Shown: positions 8,666 to 16,767 of the stretch, piece after piece
How the letters are laid out: the number at the start of each line of letters is the position of its first letter
Position numbering within the stretch: position 1 is the first letter of the stretch
NCBI GenBank assembly: GCA_018819175.1
Contig: JAHJQQ010000056.1
Coordinates: 19,856-83,855 of the forward strand
DNA: 64,000 bases
Direction of reading: 5' to 3'
Origin: Gammaproteobacteria bacterium
GTDB taxonomy: Bacteria > Pseudomonadota > Gammaproteobacteria > Thiohalobacterales > Thiohalobacteraceae
Translations under genes and position numbers: made by a program
The notes under the pieces: model-generated
Told to the model about the DNA's origin: nothing
The model's database searches: none
What the model saw: the letters and a program-made list of their open reading frames with translations, nothing else

Positions 8666-8851
8666 GAATGGCACTTAATTAAGCGGATTCATATCCGATG
8701 TAGGGCGGGTTAGGCGCGTTGTTTGCGCCGTAACCCGCCAAGCGTGCCGTCAGGCACACCTTAACAAAGACGTTGTGTTGCTGCCCATCGCCTGTCGGGT
8801 TACGCAAACAACGCTAACCCGACCTACAGTAGGCTTAAGTAAGTGCCATTC
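8666..8851. repeat. Palindromic repeat family B, copy 2
   Basis: Near-identical to copy 1 and in the same orientation. The terminal repeats are GAATGGCACTTAATTAAGC and GCTTAAGTAAGTGCCATTC, with one mismatch between arms. It ends ten bases beyond the stop codon of the convergent glycosyltransferase-like gene. Confidence 0.85.
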
Positions 8852-8860
8852 TCACTAAGT

Positions 8861-10735
8861 CTATACGCTAGGGAACAGCTGATCCCAGGCGTTGCGAGTT
8901 TGGCGATAATCTTGCAGCGCCTGAATGATTTGTTGTTTGCGGTTGCCCCGATGTTGTGGATTCAGTATCTGTTGATAAGCAGCTGAGTCCTTGCCGAAGT
9001 TACGATCAATGTTTTGCATAAAGCGTTGAATATTGTGTAGTGCCGGAGCCGCTTGTGGATGTTTATGCCACCAGTGCTGATCGTCATTGATCAGTTGCCT
9101 GAGCCGGGCATTCCTTTGCAATACAGACTGATGATTATCCTCATACAGGGCCAACAATTGCTGTTCTATCTCATCCAGTGTCTTGCTGACCACGTCTTGA
9201 TGAAACTCGCCTCTGAAATCGTCCTGACCGGTTATTTTGGCGACGCTGAACAGCATCAGGTCTCCAAAGAACTGACGCTCAAACTCGTCTGACAGATTGA
9301 CGCTGTCATCTTCCTGCTCCACGCCGGGTCTGAACTCAGTTTCGGTGTCTCCCTGCAAATGCCGGGTGTGCAGCATAGGCAGATTGGCTGAGGCAAAGCG
9401 CTGTTTGATTTCTGCTTGAATCAATCGGCCTGCAGTGGGCCCTGACATCCTCAATCTCAGGTCGCCGAAGGGAATAATGTATTTCAGTCCGTCATAATTG
9501 ACGATGTAGTTACCCGGATAAATAGTTCGTGCCGGGGTTAGCTCAGTGAAGTTGGTGTGAAACTGAAAAGTTGTTTTCCGGGTTAGATGTTCGCCAAAGA
9601 AAAACGCGTTCAGTTTCGCAGCGAAGCCATCCAGGCAGGCCAGATTGCTGTGCGGTCGTGGCAGTGGACAACGATAAGGATACGTCTTCACCGGTTGCTT
9701 AAACCCGAACAGCTTTGCCATGTCATGGTAGGCAGCATCCTGAGTGGGCGCATCGGGCGGCTGGTGAAATTGGCAATCATGCTGTGCATCCATGCCGGCA
9801 AGCCGGTGCAGGTACGCCAGCACATCATCCAGGAAATTGACCGCCATCACCGAGGGGGAGACCGGTGGGTCACCTACCAGCTTACCGGTGAGCATAATGG
9901 TCTCAGTCGTATTGAAAATATGGTTGACGTAGTAGAAATAATTAAGGGCATTGACGGCTTTGTCGCCGCACTCGGTTGGCCGGTTGACCAGGAACGCCTG
10001 GTCGCTATCGACCATATAGTAGAGGGTCCTGGGGTTGTCCTCAGTGAGCTGCAAGCATTTCAAGTAGCTTAAATTACGGTTGGCTGCCTGACCTTTCAGA
10101 TAGAAGCGGTGTTCTGGTTGTGTGGTCAGAATAGATCCCAGTTGCTGACGTAATTCATCAGGAATCTGTTGCAGCAGCGCATATTGCTCCTGCAGACCAA
10201 AGTGATGCACACGTAATCCTTTGGCGGCGTATTCCTGCGCCAACGCGATATGTTGTGCTATGTTTTCCGGGTGTCGGCTGTCTTCGGCGATAACAACCTG
10301 CACCTTGTCAAATTGCCCGTTTGCGGATCCGCCATAGTTATAGGTCACGCATTGTTGATAAATGCTTTCCAGACAGCTTCTGACATGCTGTGGACGATCA
10401 GCTACCGGGATGCTCAATATGAACTGGTATCGCTGCGTGTCGGCCGTGAGTTGGATCAATGCCTCCTGCTCGCGGAACATGGCCTGATATAAAGCCAACG
10501 ATTCATCAAATGTATCGCCGTGCCAGATTTGATGTTCGACGAGAGGGTAAACGCAGTGATAAATATCTATCAGCGCAGCCAGGTCGTTCTGTTCAACAGT
10601 ACGCTGAATCGGCTCGGCATAAGATCCCAGCTCCGGCACTTTATCCTGATACTGCTGGATAAAATGCCACAAGGCAGCGACTTTACTCTGCAGCATCGTA
10701 CCGTTATCGTCGTGATGAATAGTTGGGATAGGCAT
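8861..10735 (-). CDS. Large GT-A-like (family 2-type) glycosyltransferase, uncharacterised
   Basis: A 624-residue protein. After ~110 mostly helical residues comes a GT-A-like core: QFILSIPVADRPQHVRSCLE, then VQVVIAEDS, and later LYYMVDSDQAF, where DSD fits the metal- and nucleotide-binding DxD motif. The ~280-residue C-terminal region is unlike common GT2 enzymes. I do not recognise the specific family, donor or acceptor. There are no membrane helices, so it should be cytoplasmic. The frame is open to a TTG at 10756. ATG 10735 follows GGTGGATCAGG and is preferred; it overlaps the end of the upstream ThDP enzyme gene by 32 bases. ATG 10696 is an alternative. The overlap implies a two-gene operon. 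Confidence 0.68.
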   Translation of the reverse strand: MPIPTIHHDDNGTMLQSKVAALWHFIQQYQDKVPELGSYAEPIQRTVEQNDLAALIDIYHCVYPLVEHQIWHGDTFDESLALYQAMFREQEALIQLTADTQRYQFILSIPVADRPQHVRSCLESIYQQCVTYNYGGSANGQFDKVQVVIAEDSRHPENIAQHIALAQEYAAKGLRVHHFGLQEQYALLQQIPDELRQQLGSILTTQPEHRFYLKGQAANRNLSYLKCLQLTEDNPRTLYYMVDSDQAFLVNRPTECGDKAVNALNYFYYVNHIFNTTETIMLTGKLVGDPPVSPSVMAVNFLDDVLAYLHRLAGMDAQHDCQFHQPPDAPTQDAAYHDMAKLFGFKQPVKTYPYRCPLPRPHSNLACLDGFAAKLNAFFFGEHLTRKTTFQFHTNFTELTPARTIYPGNYIVNYDGLKYIIPFGDLRLRMSGPTAGRLIQAEIKQRFASANLPMLHTRHLQGDTETEFRPGVEQEDDSVNLSDEFERQFFGDLMLFSVAKITGQDDFRGEFHQDVVSKTLDEIEQQLLALYEDNHQSVLQRNARLRQLINDDQHWWHKHPQAAPALHNIQRFMQNIDRNFGKDSAAYQQILNPQHRGNRKQQIIQALQDYRQTRNAWDQLFPSV

Positions 10736-12377
10736 CCTGATCCACCATGACCTCAATCAGATTAATGCTCTTATGCACGTCCATCTGTTTGAACACCGAC
10801 TCGCAGTCCTGTTCGGTTTCAATCTTGTGGTGGGAGATCCCAAAGGCTTTGGCTAAGAAGGCGAAATCCGGGTTGATGAAATCACAGTCGATGAAACGCT
10901 GTTCATACTGCTGGTACTGGTTTTTTCGAATCAGCCCCATGGTCTGATTATTAAACAGCACGATATTGAGCGGAATTTTGTAGTTGACCGCCGTCATGAC
11001 TTCCATGGCGCACATCTGAAACCCGCCATCACCGATTAACGCAAATACGGGTTTATTCACTTTGAACCCGGCGCCGATGGCGGCAGGGATCGCATAGCCG
11101 AGTGAGGAAACGCCGGAATTGGGATAGAAGTGGTCGCACTGTCGGACGCGGTAAAAATTCTGCGCGAATACGATATTGTCGTCGAACAGGATAATGCCGT
11201 CGGTAAATTGCTGCTCCAGCTGCCGGTAAAATGCTTTCACCAGATCAAACTGTTCGTTAAAGATTTTATTACCGCCTTCTTTATTCGCCTGGATTTCGAT
11301 GTCTTGTTTATAGGCGGCCAGGTCGATCAGTTTTTTGGGCGCCAGACTCTGGTTCTGTACCGCTTGTTCCAGTTCGGCGAGGTAATCGCCTATATCGGCT
11401 TGGATGGACACATTCGCTTTGAAGACTTTTTCCAGTTGCAGAGGATTGCTGTCGACCTGAATCATGGCTTTGTTGTGCAGCAATTTCTCGTTCCAGACAT
11501 AGCTGGTGCGTTCATTGAAGCCGGCGCCGAGCAGCATGACCAGGTCGGCTTTGTCCTGTATGTATTTCAGCGCGTAACCCGCGGAGGTAACTCCCAGGCT
11601 GCCCAGCGATAACGGTGAATGCTCATCCAGCGTGCCCTTGGCTTTCAGACTGGAGGCGACAGGGATGTTCATATGCTCACAGAGTTTCAACAGCGTCTTC
11701 TGGGCGCCGGACTGAATGCACCCATAGCCGGCCACGATCAGGGGTGATTCAGCCTGCTTCAATAATTCGACACTTTGATCGAGCAAGGTCTTTGGGATAT
11801 GCGTGGTCGGTTGTGGAGCCGGAAAGGACAGTTGATCCAGAATCGTCTCGTCGACAAGTTCTTTTTGCACATTGAACGGTATGCTCAATACGACCGGGCC
11901 GTGGATGCCGGTCCGTAAATGTTTCGTTGCCTGGTTGAGCACATTGGCCAGATAATCGGTGCGCTCGATCAATTTGTGATAGCGGGTGATGCCGGCAAAC
12001 AGCGCCACCTGATCCACGCTGCCGCCTTCACCGGAACTTTCCTGCAAGCCGCCCTTACCGAAAATGTAAGTGGGTGCCTCGCCGGTTATGGCAAGAATGG
12101 GAAGCTTGTCCACATAGGCATTCGCAATGCCCGTGACCAGGTTTGTCGCCCCTGGGCCGGCGGTTGTGATGCAGGCTCCGATGCCACCGGTTGCACGCGC
12201 CAGACCGCCGGCCATGAAGGCGGCGCCCTGTTCATGTTTGACCAGGACGCTCTGGATGTTCGAGCCGTATAACGCGTCATAGACAGGCAGGATATGCGCG
12301 CCGGGCATGCCAAAAATCGTATCTACACCCAGTCGCTCCAAATATCGAACGATGAGCTGACTGACCTGTATTTTCAT
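10704..12377 (-). CDS. ThDP-dependent enzyme, acetolactate synthase-like
   Basis: A 557-residue protein with the three-domain layout of the acetolactate synthase/pyruvate oxidase family. The N-terminal Pyr domain has GMPGAHILPVYDAL and the cofactor-activating glutamate in VKHEQGAAFMAGGLAR. The middle domain contains PLIVAGYGC. The C-terminal PP domain has IGDGGFQMCAMEV, ending at FNNQ, which is the GDG-N magnesium/diphosphate motif. It should decarboxylate a 2-oxo acid and either transfer or release the product. No ilvN-type regulatory subunit or other branched-chain genes are nearby, so it is probably not housekeeping IlvB. Pairing with the overlapping glycosyltransferase-like gene suggests a specialised pathway. 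The ribosome site is weak. Confidence 0.85.
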   Translation of the reverse strand: MKIQVSQLIVRYLERLGVDTIFGMPGAHILPVYDALYGSNIQSVLVKHEQGAAFMAGGLARATGGIGACITTAGPGATNLVTGIANAYVDKLPILAITGEAPTYIFGKGGLQESSGEGGSVDQVALFAGITRYHKLIERTDYLANVLNQATKHLRTGIHGPVVLSIPFNVQKELVDETILDQLSFPAPQPTTHIPKTLLDQSVELLKQAESPLIVAGYGCIQSGAQKTLLKLCEHMNIPVASSLKAKGTLDEHSPLSLGSLGVTSAGYALKYIQDKADLVMLLGAGFNERTSYVWNEKLLHNKAMIQVDSNPLQLEKVFKANVSIQADIGDYLAELEQAVQNQSLAPKKLIDLAAYKQDIEIQANKEGGNKIFNEQFDLVKAFYRQLEQQFTDGIILFDDNIVFAQNFYRVRQCDHFYPNSGVSSLGYAIPAAIGAGFKVNKPVFALIGDGGFQMCAMEVMTAVNYKIPLNIVLFNNQTMGLIRKNQYQQYEQRFIDCDFINPDFAFLAKAFGISHHKIETEQDCESVFKQMDVHKSINLIEVMVDQDAYPNYSSRR

Positions 12378-12720
12378 TGGTTGTTTCAGTCCAATTCCTG
12401 AGCCTGGTTATAAAGTGTTGAAGAATATATTCTCAGCCCCATAAATGGAACCTGTGCCTGATCACTTTCAGCAGAATATGGAGCATAACCTGTGTTCTGA
12501 GGAAGTCTCGATTCAATTTCCGTTCGGGTGTTCGGCCCGACCGCCTGTGAGAAGTGTGAAATCTCGTGAGATTGAAATTCGGAACATCCAACTCAGGTTT
12601 CCGGCCCAGGTCTCCGGTCTCGGTTCCGGTGTACGCGGCTAGACTGCTATCTTCAGCTCTTGTCATCCAGGTCTGAGTAGCCATGTCCTTAATCGACGTA
12701 ACGGACACAGCCAGCTGACC
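12378..12720. other. Intergenic stretch without recognisable gene
   Basis: A 343-base gap upstream of the ThDP enzyme gene. Short frames occur on both strands but have no family resemblance, ribosome site or sensible composition. The ThDP operon promoter is presumably here; I could not assign it. Confidence 0.4.
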
Positions 12721-12733
12721 CTGGTACAGTGTC
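12721..12733 (+). promoter_or_regulatory. Candidate extended -10 promoter shared with the 29.7 kb exonuclease gene
   Basis: CTGGTACAGTGTC contains TGGTACAGT, a fair extended -10 element. The same 13 bases occur at 29682-29694, and in both places the block starts exactly 41 bases before the ATG of homologous coding sequences. Conservation and identical spacing point to a duplicated promoter. Confidence 0.5.
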
Positions 12734-12761
12734 TGTATGCACTAGACTTGTAGGGCGGACT

Positions 12762-12941
12762 ATGAACACCAAGCAGGATCTCTTTGAGCATTTGACTGCA
12801 ACGCGGAATTACAGAGTCATACACTGTCACCTAGCCGTCGACCATTCAAATGCAATCGCCACCGTCGATACGCAGGTAGGAATATACCTCGACACAGGAA
12901 TGACCGGGCTCAATCCAGGCATGAGCAAGGTCTATGAATAA
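12762..12941 (+). pseudogene. Truncated duplicate of DEDDh exonuclease N-terminus
   Basis: A 59-codon frame, MNTKQDLFEHLTATRNYRV, aligning with the start of the intact exonuclease at 29723 (MTNTEQLIEQLTATGDYKV). The homology runs through GIYLDTGMTGLNPGMSKVYE, the counterpart of GLYLDTEATGLDPETDKIIE. The essential glutamate of the DTE motif is glycine here and the gene ends right after exonuclease motif I, so it cannot be an active nuclease. It was either a truncated duplication or is a small derived peptide. Its last 8 bases overlap the start of the next gene, so it may now serve only as a leader. Confidence 0.8.
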
Positions 12942-13617
12942 GTCCCTGGCTATCATCATCCTGACCGTCATTGCGATCGCCGCCTTTCTATCGCAGCGCC
13001 CCGGTGGTGATCAGCAGCCAGTATCCGCTATTGAAGGCCTGCCCTGGCAAATCGAGACGCTGGCGAACGGTAGTGCCCGGGTATTCGGTCTCGAACTGGG
13101 TAGCAGTACGCTTGATGATGCGCGCGAGCGTTTCGGCGATGACATGAAGGTCGGTATTGTCGCCGCACAGGGCGAGGATGGTGCACTCGAGGCTTATTAC
13201 AACAATGTCACGGCCGGTGTGATCGTAGGCAAGCTAATCCTGGTCGCGGCGCTCGACAAGGCAACGTTGATAGGGCTGCGCGAACGGGCCACCCAGAGGG
13301 TTCATATGAATGACGCGACTTACCGGTACCTGCTCAATAACGATGATCTGCTGCAAAGCCTGCGCGCGCCTATCGCCACGATCGCCTTCATACCTGTGAC
13401 AGACCTCGACACGGAAACCGTTCTCAAGCGCTTCGGCCAGCCGCAGGAGCGACTGCGCATTAACGAGCATGTCGAGCATTTTCTATACCCGGACCGGGGG
13501 CTCGACCTGATACTCGACGACAATGGCAAGGAAGTCCTGCAGTACGTTGCGCCGCGCGATTTCGCACGTCTGCGCGAACCGTTGCATGATAGCCGTGAAA
13601 GTCCGAGAAAAGAGTGA
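12934..13617 (+). CDS. Hypothetical membrane-anchored periplasmic protein
   Basis: A 227-residue protein with an N-terminal anchor (MNKSLAIIILTVIAIAAFL) and a soluble remainder that would face the periplasm. It has regularly spaced conserved-looking blocks such as VFGLELGSSTLDDARERFGD and VLKRFGQPQERLRINEHVEH, which alternate strands and helices. No catalytic motif is evident and I do not recognise the family. ATG 12934 overlaps the end of the truncated exonuclease copy by 8 bases and follows an AAGG ribosome site, so translation may be coupled to that remnant. A family A repeat lies downstream. Confidence 0.72.
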   Translation: MNKSLAIIILTVIAIAAFLSQRPGGDQQPVSAIEGLPWQIETLANGSARVFGLELGSSTLDDARERFGDDMKVGIVAAQGEDGALEAYYNNVTAGVIVGKLILVAALDKATLIGLRERATQRVHMNDATYRYLLNNDDLLQSLRAPIATIAFIPVTDLDTETVLKRFGQPQERLRINEHVEHFLYPDRGLDLILDDNGKEVLQYVAPRDFARLREPLHDSRESPRKE

Positions 13618-13676
13618 TAGTTCCTGATATCTGCGAGAAGAACCCTAATTGTGGGTTAATGATTCTCTGATTAATC

Positions 13677-13762
13677 CGTCATTGCGAGATGCATAGCGAC
13701 GAAGCAATCTCCAAGTTATTGAATCATCAGTTGAGAGATTGCTTCGCTTCGCTCGCAATGAC
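13677..13762. repeat. Palindromic repeat family A, copy 3
   Basis: Arms CGTCATTGCGAG and CTCGCAATGAC, with inner arms GAAGCAATCTCC and GAGAGATTGCTTCGC. The outer borders TTCTCTGATTAATC and GAATTAATCAGAGATTCC are themselves inverted repeats, so the full element is about 130 bases. It lies 45 bases before the CDF gene. Confidence 0.85.
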
Positions 13763-13807
13763 AGCTTCTATGAATTAATCAGAGATTCCTTAAGTGTTTT
13801 TAATGAC

Positions 13808-14662
13808 ATGAGTCTTTCATCAAGAGATAAGAAAGTAAGAAGCATAATCCTGATCGAGGGATCGGCGAATCTGGCTGTCTTGCTCATCAAAGTTATGGTC
13901 GGTATCACAACTGGCTCACTGGCGGTCATCAGCGATGCAGTTCATTCCCTCACTGACCTGGCCAATAACATTGTCGCGTGGTTTGTCATTCGACTGTCAA
14001 TTATGCCGGCAGACCGCGAACATCCTTATGGCCACCGTAAATTCGAAACGCTGGCCGTATTCGGTCTGGCGGCATTACTTACTGTGCTGGCATTCGAGGT
14101 TGCCTTGCAGGCGATCCGGCGTGAACCCGTGGCAATCGCTTCCGGCACGACAGAGCTGCTAATGATGCTGCTGGTGCTGACCATCAACACTGTTGTCGCT
14201 ACCTGGCAACGGCATTGGGCGAGAAAACTGCAATCGGATATTTTGCTCGCCGATGCCAATCACACTTTTTCCGATGTATTAATCACAACCACTGTTATCG
14301 CCGGCTGGCAATTATCCGCCATGGGCTATTATTGGCTGGATCAGGCCTGCGCACTGGGTGTTTCCGCGTTGATTCTGTACCTGGCGTTCGGCCTGTTTAA
14401 AAGGGCGCTGCCAATATTGGCGGATGAATTCGCGATTGATCCGGAAGATTTAAGAGCAACAACCTTGAGCGTGAAAGGTGTCAAGCGGGTAACCCGTACG
14501 CGCTCACGCTGGATGGGTTCGGAGAGGGCTGTGGATATGGTAATAACCGTTGACCCGACATTATCTACCGAGGATGCGCATGCGATTACCGATGCTATCG
14601 AAGCCCTGCTGGAAGAGAAATTCAGTGTGAAAGACATATCCATCCATGTTGAACCTGAATAA
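13808..14662 (+). CDS. Cation diffusion facilitator (CDF) metal exporter
   Basis: A 284-residue inner-membrane transporter with about six helices and a C-terminal cytoplasmic metallochaperone-like domain of ~80 residues (from VKGVKRVTRTRSRWMGSERA). The zinc-site signature SDAVHSLTDLANN and the conserved HPYGHRKFE are in the expected positions, and the second metal-binding pair occurs in DANHTFSDVLIT. It exchanges divalent metal (zinc, iron, cobalt or manganese) for protons. Which metal cannot be decided. The frame is open through the upstream repeat, but ATG 13808 matches the family start (SSRDKKVRSIILIEGSANL). No metal-responsive regulator is adjacent. Confidence 0.9.
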   Translation: MSLSSRDKKVRSIILIEGSANLAVLLIKVMVGITTGSLAVISDAVHSLTDLANNIVAWFVIRLSIMPADREHPYGHRKFETLAVFGLAALLTVLAFEVALQAIRREPVAIASGTTELLMMLLVLTINTVVATWQRHWARKLQSDILLADANHTFSDVLITTTVIAGWQLSAMGYYWLDQACALGVSALILYLAFGLFKRALPILADEFAIDPEDLRATTLSVKGVKRVTRTRSRWMGSERAVDMVITVDPTLSTEDAHAITDAIEALLEEKFSVKDISIHVEPE

Positions 14663-14749
14663 ATTACAGGATGAGCAGCCCACTGATAGCAACAGCGACC
14701 ATCTCGTAACAATAGAATTATGTCAAACAAAGAATAGGGGGTAAAAGGG

Positions 14750-14839
14750 ATGACCGCCTATACTGTACTGATAGATGCGCGCATGACGGCGCTGTTGCTG
14801 GTGGTAAATGAGTCTCATCCTCAAGGAGTCCAGAAATGA
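14750..14839 (+). CDS. Possible 29-residue small ORF upstream of the DUF3096 gene
   Basis: ATG 14750 follows the strong site GGGGGTAAAAGG, encodes a short peptide (MTAYTVLIDARMTALLLV), and its TGA overlaps the ATG of the next gene by four bases. The ribosome site and coupling are the only evidence. It could be a leader peptide or chance. Confidence 0.3.
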   Translation: MTAYTVLIDARMTALLLVVNESHPQGVQK

Positions 14840-14985
14840 ATATGAGTTTTGTCATGGTTGGTCCGCCTCTGATTTCGTTGCTGGCGGGTATTTCGATTCT
14901 GCTTTGGCCGAGGTTGCTGAGCTATATTGTGGCGTTTTACCTTATCCTATTTGGGTTGGTGGGGCTTCTGCCCTTGGTGTTGTGA
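14836..14985 (+). CDS. DUF3096 family small membrane protein
   Basis: A 49-residue protein reading MNMSFVMVGPPLISLLAGIS and continuing ILLWPRLLSYIVAFYLILFG. These are two back-to-back hydrophobic helices with the conserved LLAGI...P.LL.YIVA.YLI.FG.. pattern of DUF3096. The AAGGAG site is seven bases before ATG 14836. Members are two-helix inner-membrane miniproteins of unknown role. It is short enough to be missed by length-filtered gene finders. Confidence 0.82.
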   Translation: MNMSFVMVGPPLISLLAGISILLWPRLLSYIVAFYLILFGLVGLLPLVL

Positions 14986-15095
14986 TCGACAGGTTGCAGT
15001 GCGTCAATTTGCGCTACTCTTAATGAGAGTCGGGAAGATATTTCCAAGCCAGATGTTGAATTGGCGTAACATCCTGGGGTACGACGGAGCCGCCT

Positions 15096-15302
15096 GTGAA
15101 AGACGGCGTGATTGAGCCGGTTGGTACCGATCAAGCTCACTGGCATTTCCGTGGTCACTGTCTGAGTCGCGTGCGCATTGTACATCGGCTGTGGTCAGAT
15201 CTCGGTCTTAACCTGGCGGGCGCGGTATTGGCTTTTGAGTTATTGGAAGAATTCGAATCTCTACATAATCGGATTGCTGTAATGGAGGGACACCCCCAAT
15301 GA
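15096..15302 (+). pseudogene. CbpM-like chaperone modulator, N-terminally truncated
   Basis: 68 codons resemble the C-terminal two-thirds of CbpM, the MerR-like modulator of the DnaJ homologue CbpA: GVIEP, a W-H-F spaced as in the family, then RLWSDLGLNLAGAVLAFELL and a leucine-rich tail. The first ~30 residues of the helix-turn-helix part are missing in every frame upstream. No cbpA gene is present. A GTG at 15096 preceded by GGAG could still start a short protein, and its TGA overlaps the aldolase ATG by four bases. Either a decayed gene or a short derivative retained for coupling. Confidence 0.65.
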
Positions 15303-16321
15303 ATATCGAAGAACTAACAGCAGTGGCAAATGCCATCGTGGCAAAACAGAAAGGTGTGCTGGCGGCGGACGAAAGCAGCCCAACGATCAAGAAACGTTTT
15401 GATACGATCAAGGTCGAGTCCACTGAGGAGAGCCGCCGGCGTTACCGTGAAATCATGTTTACCGCCGAGGGTATCGAGCGTTACATCGGTGGCGTAATTC
15501 TGTTTGACGAAACCCTGCGTCAGAGTACCCGCGACGGCATGCCCTTTGCAAAACTGCTGTCGGATCGCGGCATTGCTCCAGGGATCAAGGTGGACAAGGG
15601 TGCCACGGCGCTGGCATTGCAACCGGGAAACAGAGTCACCGAAGGCCTGGATGGTCTGCGTGATCGGCTTGTGGAATACAAGCAACTGGGTGCGAAATTC
15701 GCCAAGTGGCGGGCAGTGATCGATATCGATGAACATAGCGTACCGTCGGCGTTCGGCATTCGCGCCAATGCACATGGGCTGGCGCGTTATGCTGCGCTAT
15801 GCCAGGAAGTCGGTCTGGTCCCGATTGTGGAACCGGAGGTGCTCATGGATGGTGCCCACGATATTGAACGCTGCGAGGTGGTGACATCAAACGTGCTTGA
15901 GACGGTATTCTCCGAACTGGATGCTCACGGCGTGGTATTCGAAGGCATGCTGCTCAAACCGAATATGGTCATCGCCGGCATGAAGTGCCCGAAACAGGCG
16001 GGTGTGCAACAGGTGGCCGAGGCAACGCTGCGTTGTCTCCGGCGTTATGTCCCAGCGGCGGTTCCCGGCATTGTCTTTTTATCCGGCGGGCAGAGCGCGG
16101 AAGTCGCCACCGAGCATCTGAACGCTATGAACGCGATGGGTCCGCAGCCATGGCAGGTCAGCTTCTCCTACGGGCGGGCATTGCAGGCGCCGGTACTGGC
16201 CGCGTGGAAGGGGCAGGAAAGCAACGCTGCCGCGGCGGAGCAGGCATTACTGAAACGCAGCAAACTGAACGGGCTGGCGCGTGATGGGAAATATACGCGG
16301 GATATGGAAGCGGCGGGGTAG
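15299..16321 (+). CDS. Class I fructose-bisphosphate aldolase
   Basis: A 340-residue aldolase of the animal-like class I type, which uses a Schiff-base lysine rather than zinc. Family blocks are clear: KGVLAADESSPTIKKRF at the N-terminus, VIDIDEHSVPS, the phosphate-loop region VFLSGGQSAE, and the active-site lysine in GMLLKPNMVIAG. It interconverts fructose-1,6-bisphosphate with DHAP and glyceraldehyde-3-phosphate in the cytoplasm. A GGAGG ribosome site lies upstream, and the start overlaps the stop of the CbpM fragment (ATGA). With ppsA/ppsR and pgm elsewhere in the window it fits gluconeogenesis. Confidence 0.95.
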   Translation: MNIEELTAVANAIVAKQKGVLAADESSPTIKKRFDTIKVESTEESRRRYREIMFTAEGIERYIGGVILFDETLRQSTRDGMPFAKLLSDRGIAPGIKVDKGATALALQPGNRVTEGLDGLRDRLVEYKQLGAKFAKWRAVIDIDEHSVPSAFGIRANAHGLARYAALCQEVGLVPIVEPEVLMDGAHDIERCEVVTSNVLETVFSELDAHGVVFEGMLLKPNMVIAGMKCPKQAGVQQVAEATLRCLRRYVPAAVPGIVFLSGGQSAEVATEHLNAMNAMGPQPWQVSFSYGRALQAPVLAAWKGQESNAAAAEQALLKRSKLNGLARDGKYTRDMEAAG

Positions 16322-16414
16322 AGTGCAGGACTGATGGTCAGGTCAGAATTTTGTAAGGACTTACGGCCTCAAGTGATATCCTGCTTGGGAGACTCTGATT
16401 CATCCAGTACTACC

Positions 16415-16556
16415 CGTCATTGCGAGCGAAGCGCGGCAATCTCGTAAAGCAGGATCAGACGGTTGGAGATTATTCGCTTTCATCATTCGGGGCCACCCTG
16501 CGGGTGTTCTGCGCTCGCATGCTTGCTTGTGCCACGGCGATACGCGCCCCTCATTC
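16415..16556. repeat. Palindromic repeat family A, copy 4 (long form)
   Basis: Left arm CGTCATTGCGAGCGAAGCG; the inner part (GGTTGGAGATTATTCGC, GTGCCACGGCG) is the reverse complement of the inner part of copy 2. The right terminal arm is worn. The flanks carry GACTCTGATTCATCC and ATCAATCAGAGGCCCCTTA, versions of the shared border. It accounts for much of the 446-base gap between the aldolase and lipoprotein genes; the rest holds nothing recognised. Confidence 0.75.
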
Positions 16557-16767
16557 ACGGGTAACCCTGGATCAATCAGAGGCCCCTTAGTATCAACACC
16601 GATTTCCGGAACAACAAACTCGGCCCGTACGAATCATGGACAATGTGCAGTGCTTTCGATTTGCAGAGTCGGTGTGCCGCAATTACACTTCGGCTTGTGT
16701 CAGTGATGAAAGTGATCGATTAAGGTTGCTCTCATTTTATGGAAATCCAATTACCAGGAGATAGATC

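Noticed and set aside
8298..8851. Possible CRISPR array because of near-identical repeats
   Set aside because: Only two ~187-base palindromic units separated by another repeat; no short regular spacers and no cas genes.
12433..12708. 91-codon minus-strand frame upstream of the ThDP enzyme
   Set aside because: No ribosome site, no family resemblance, irregular composition.
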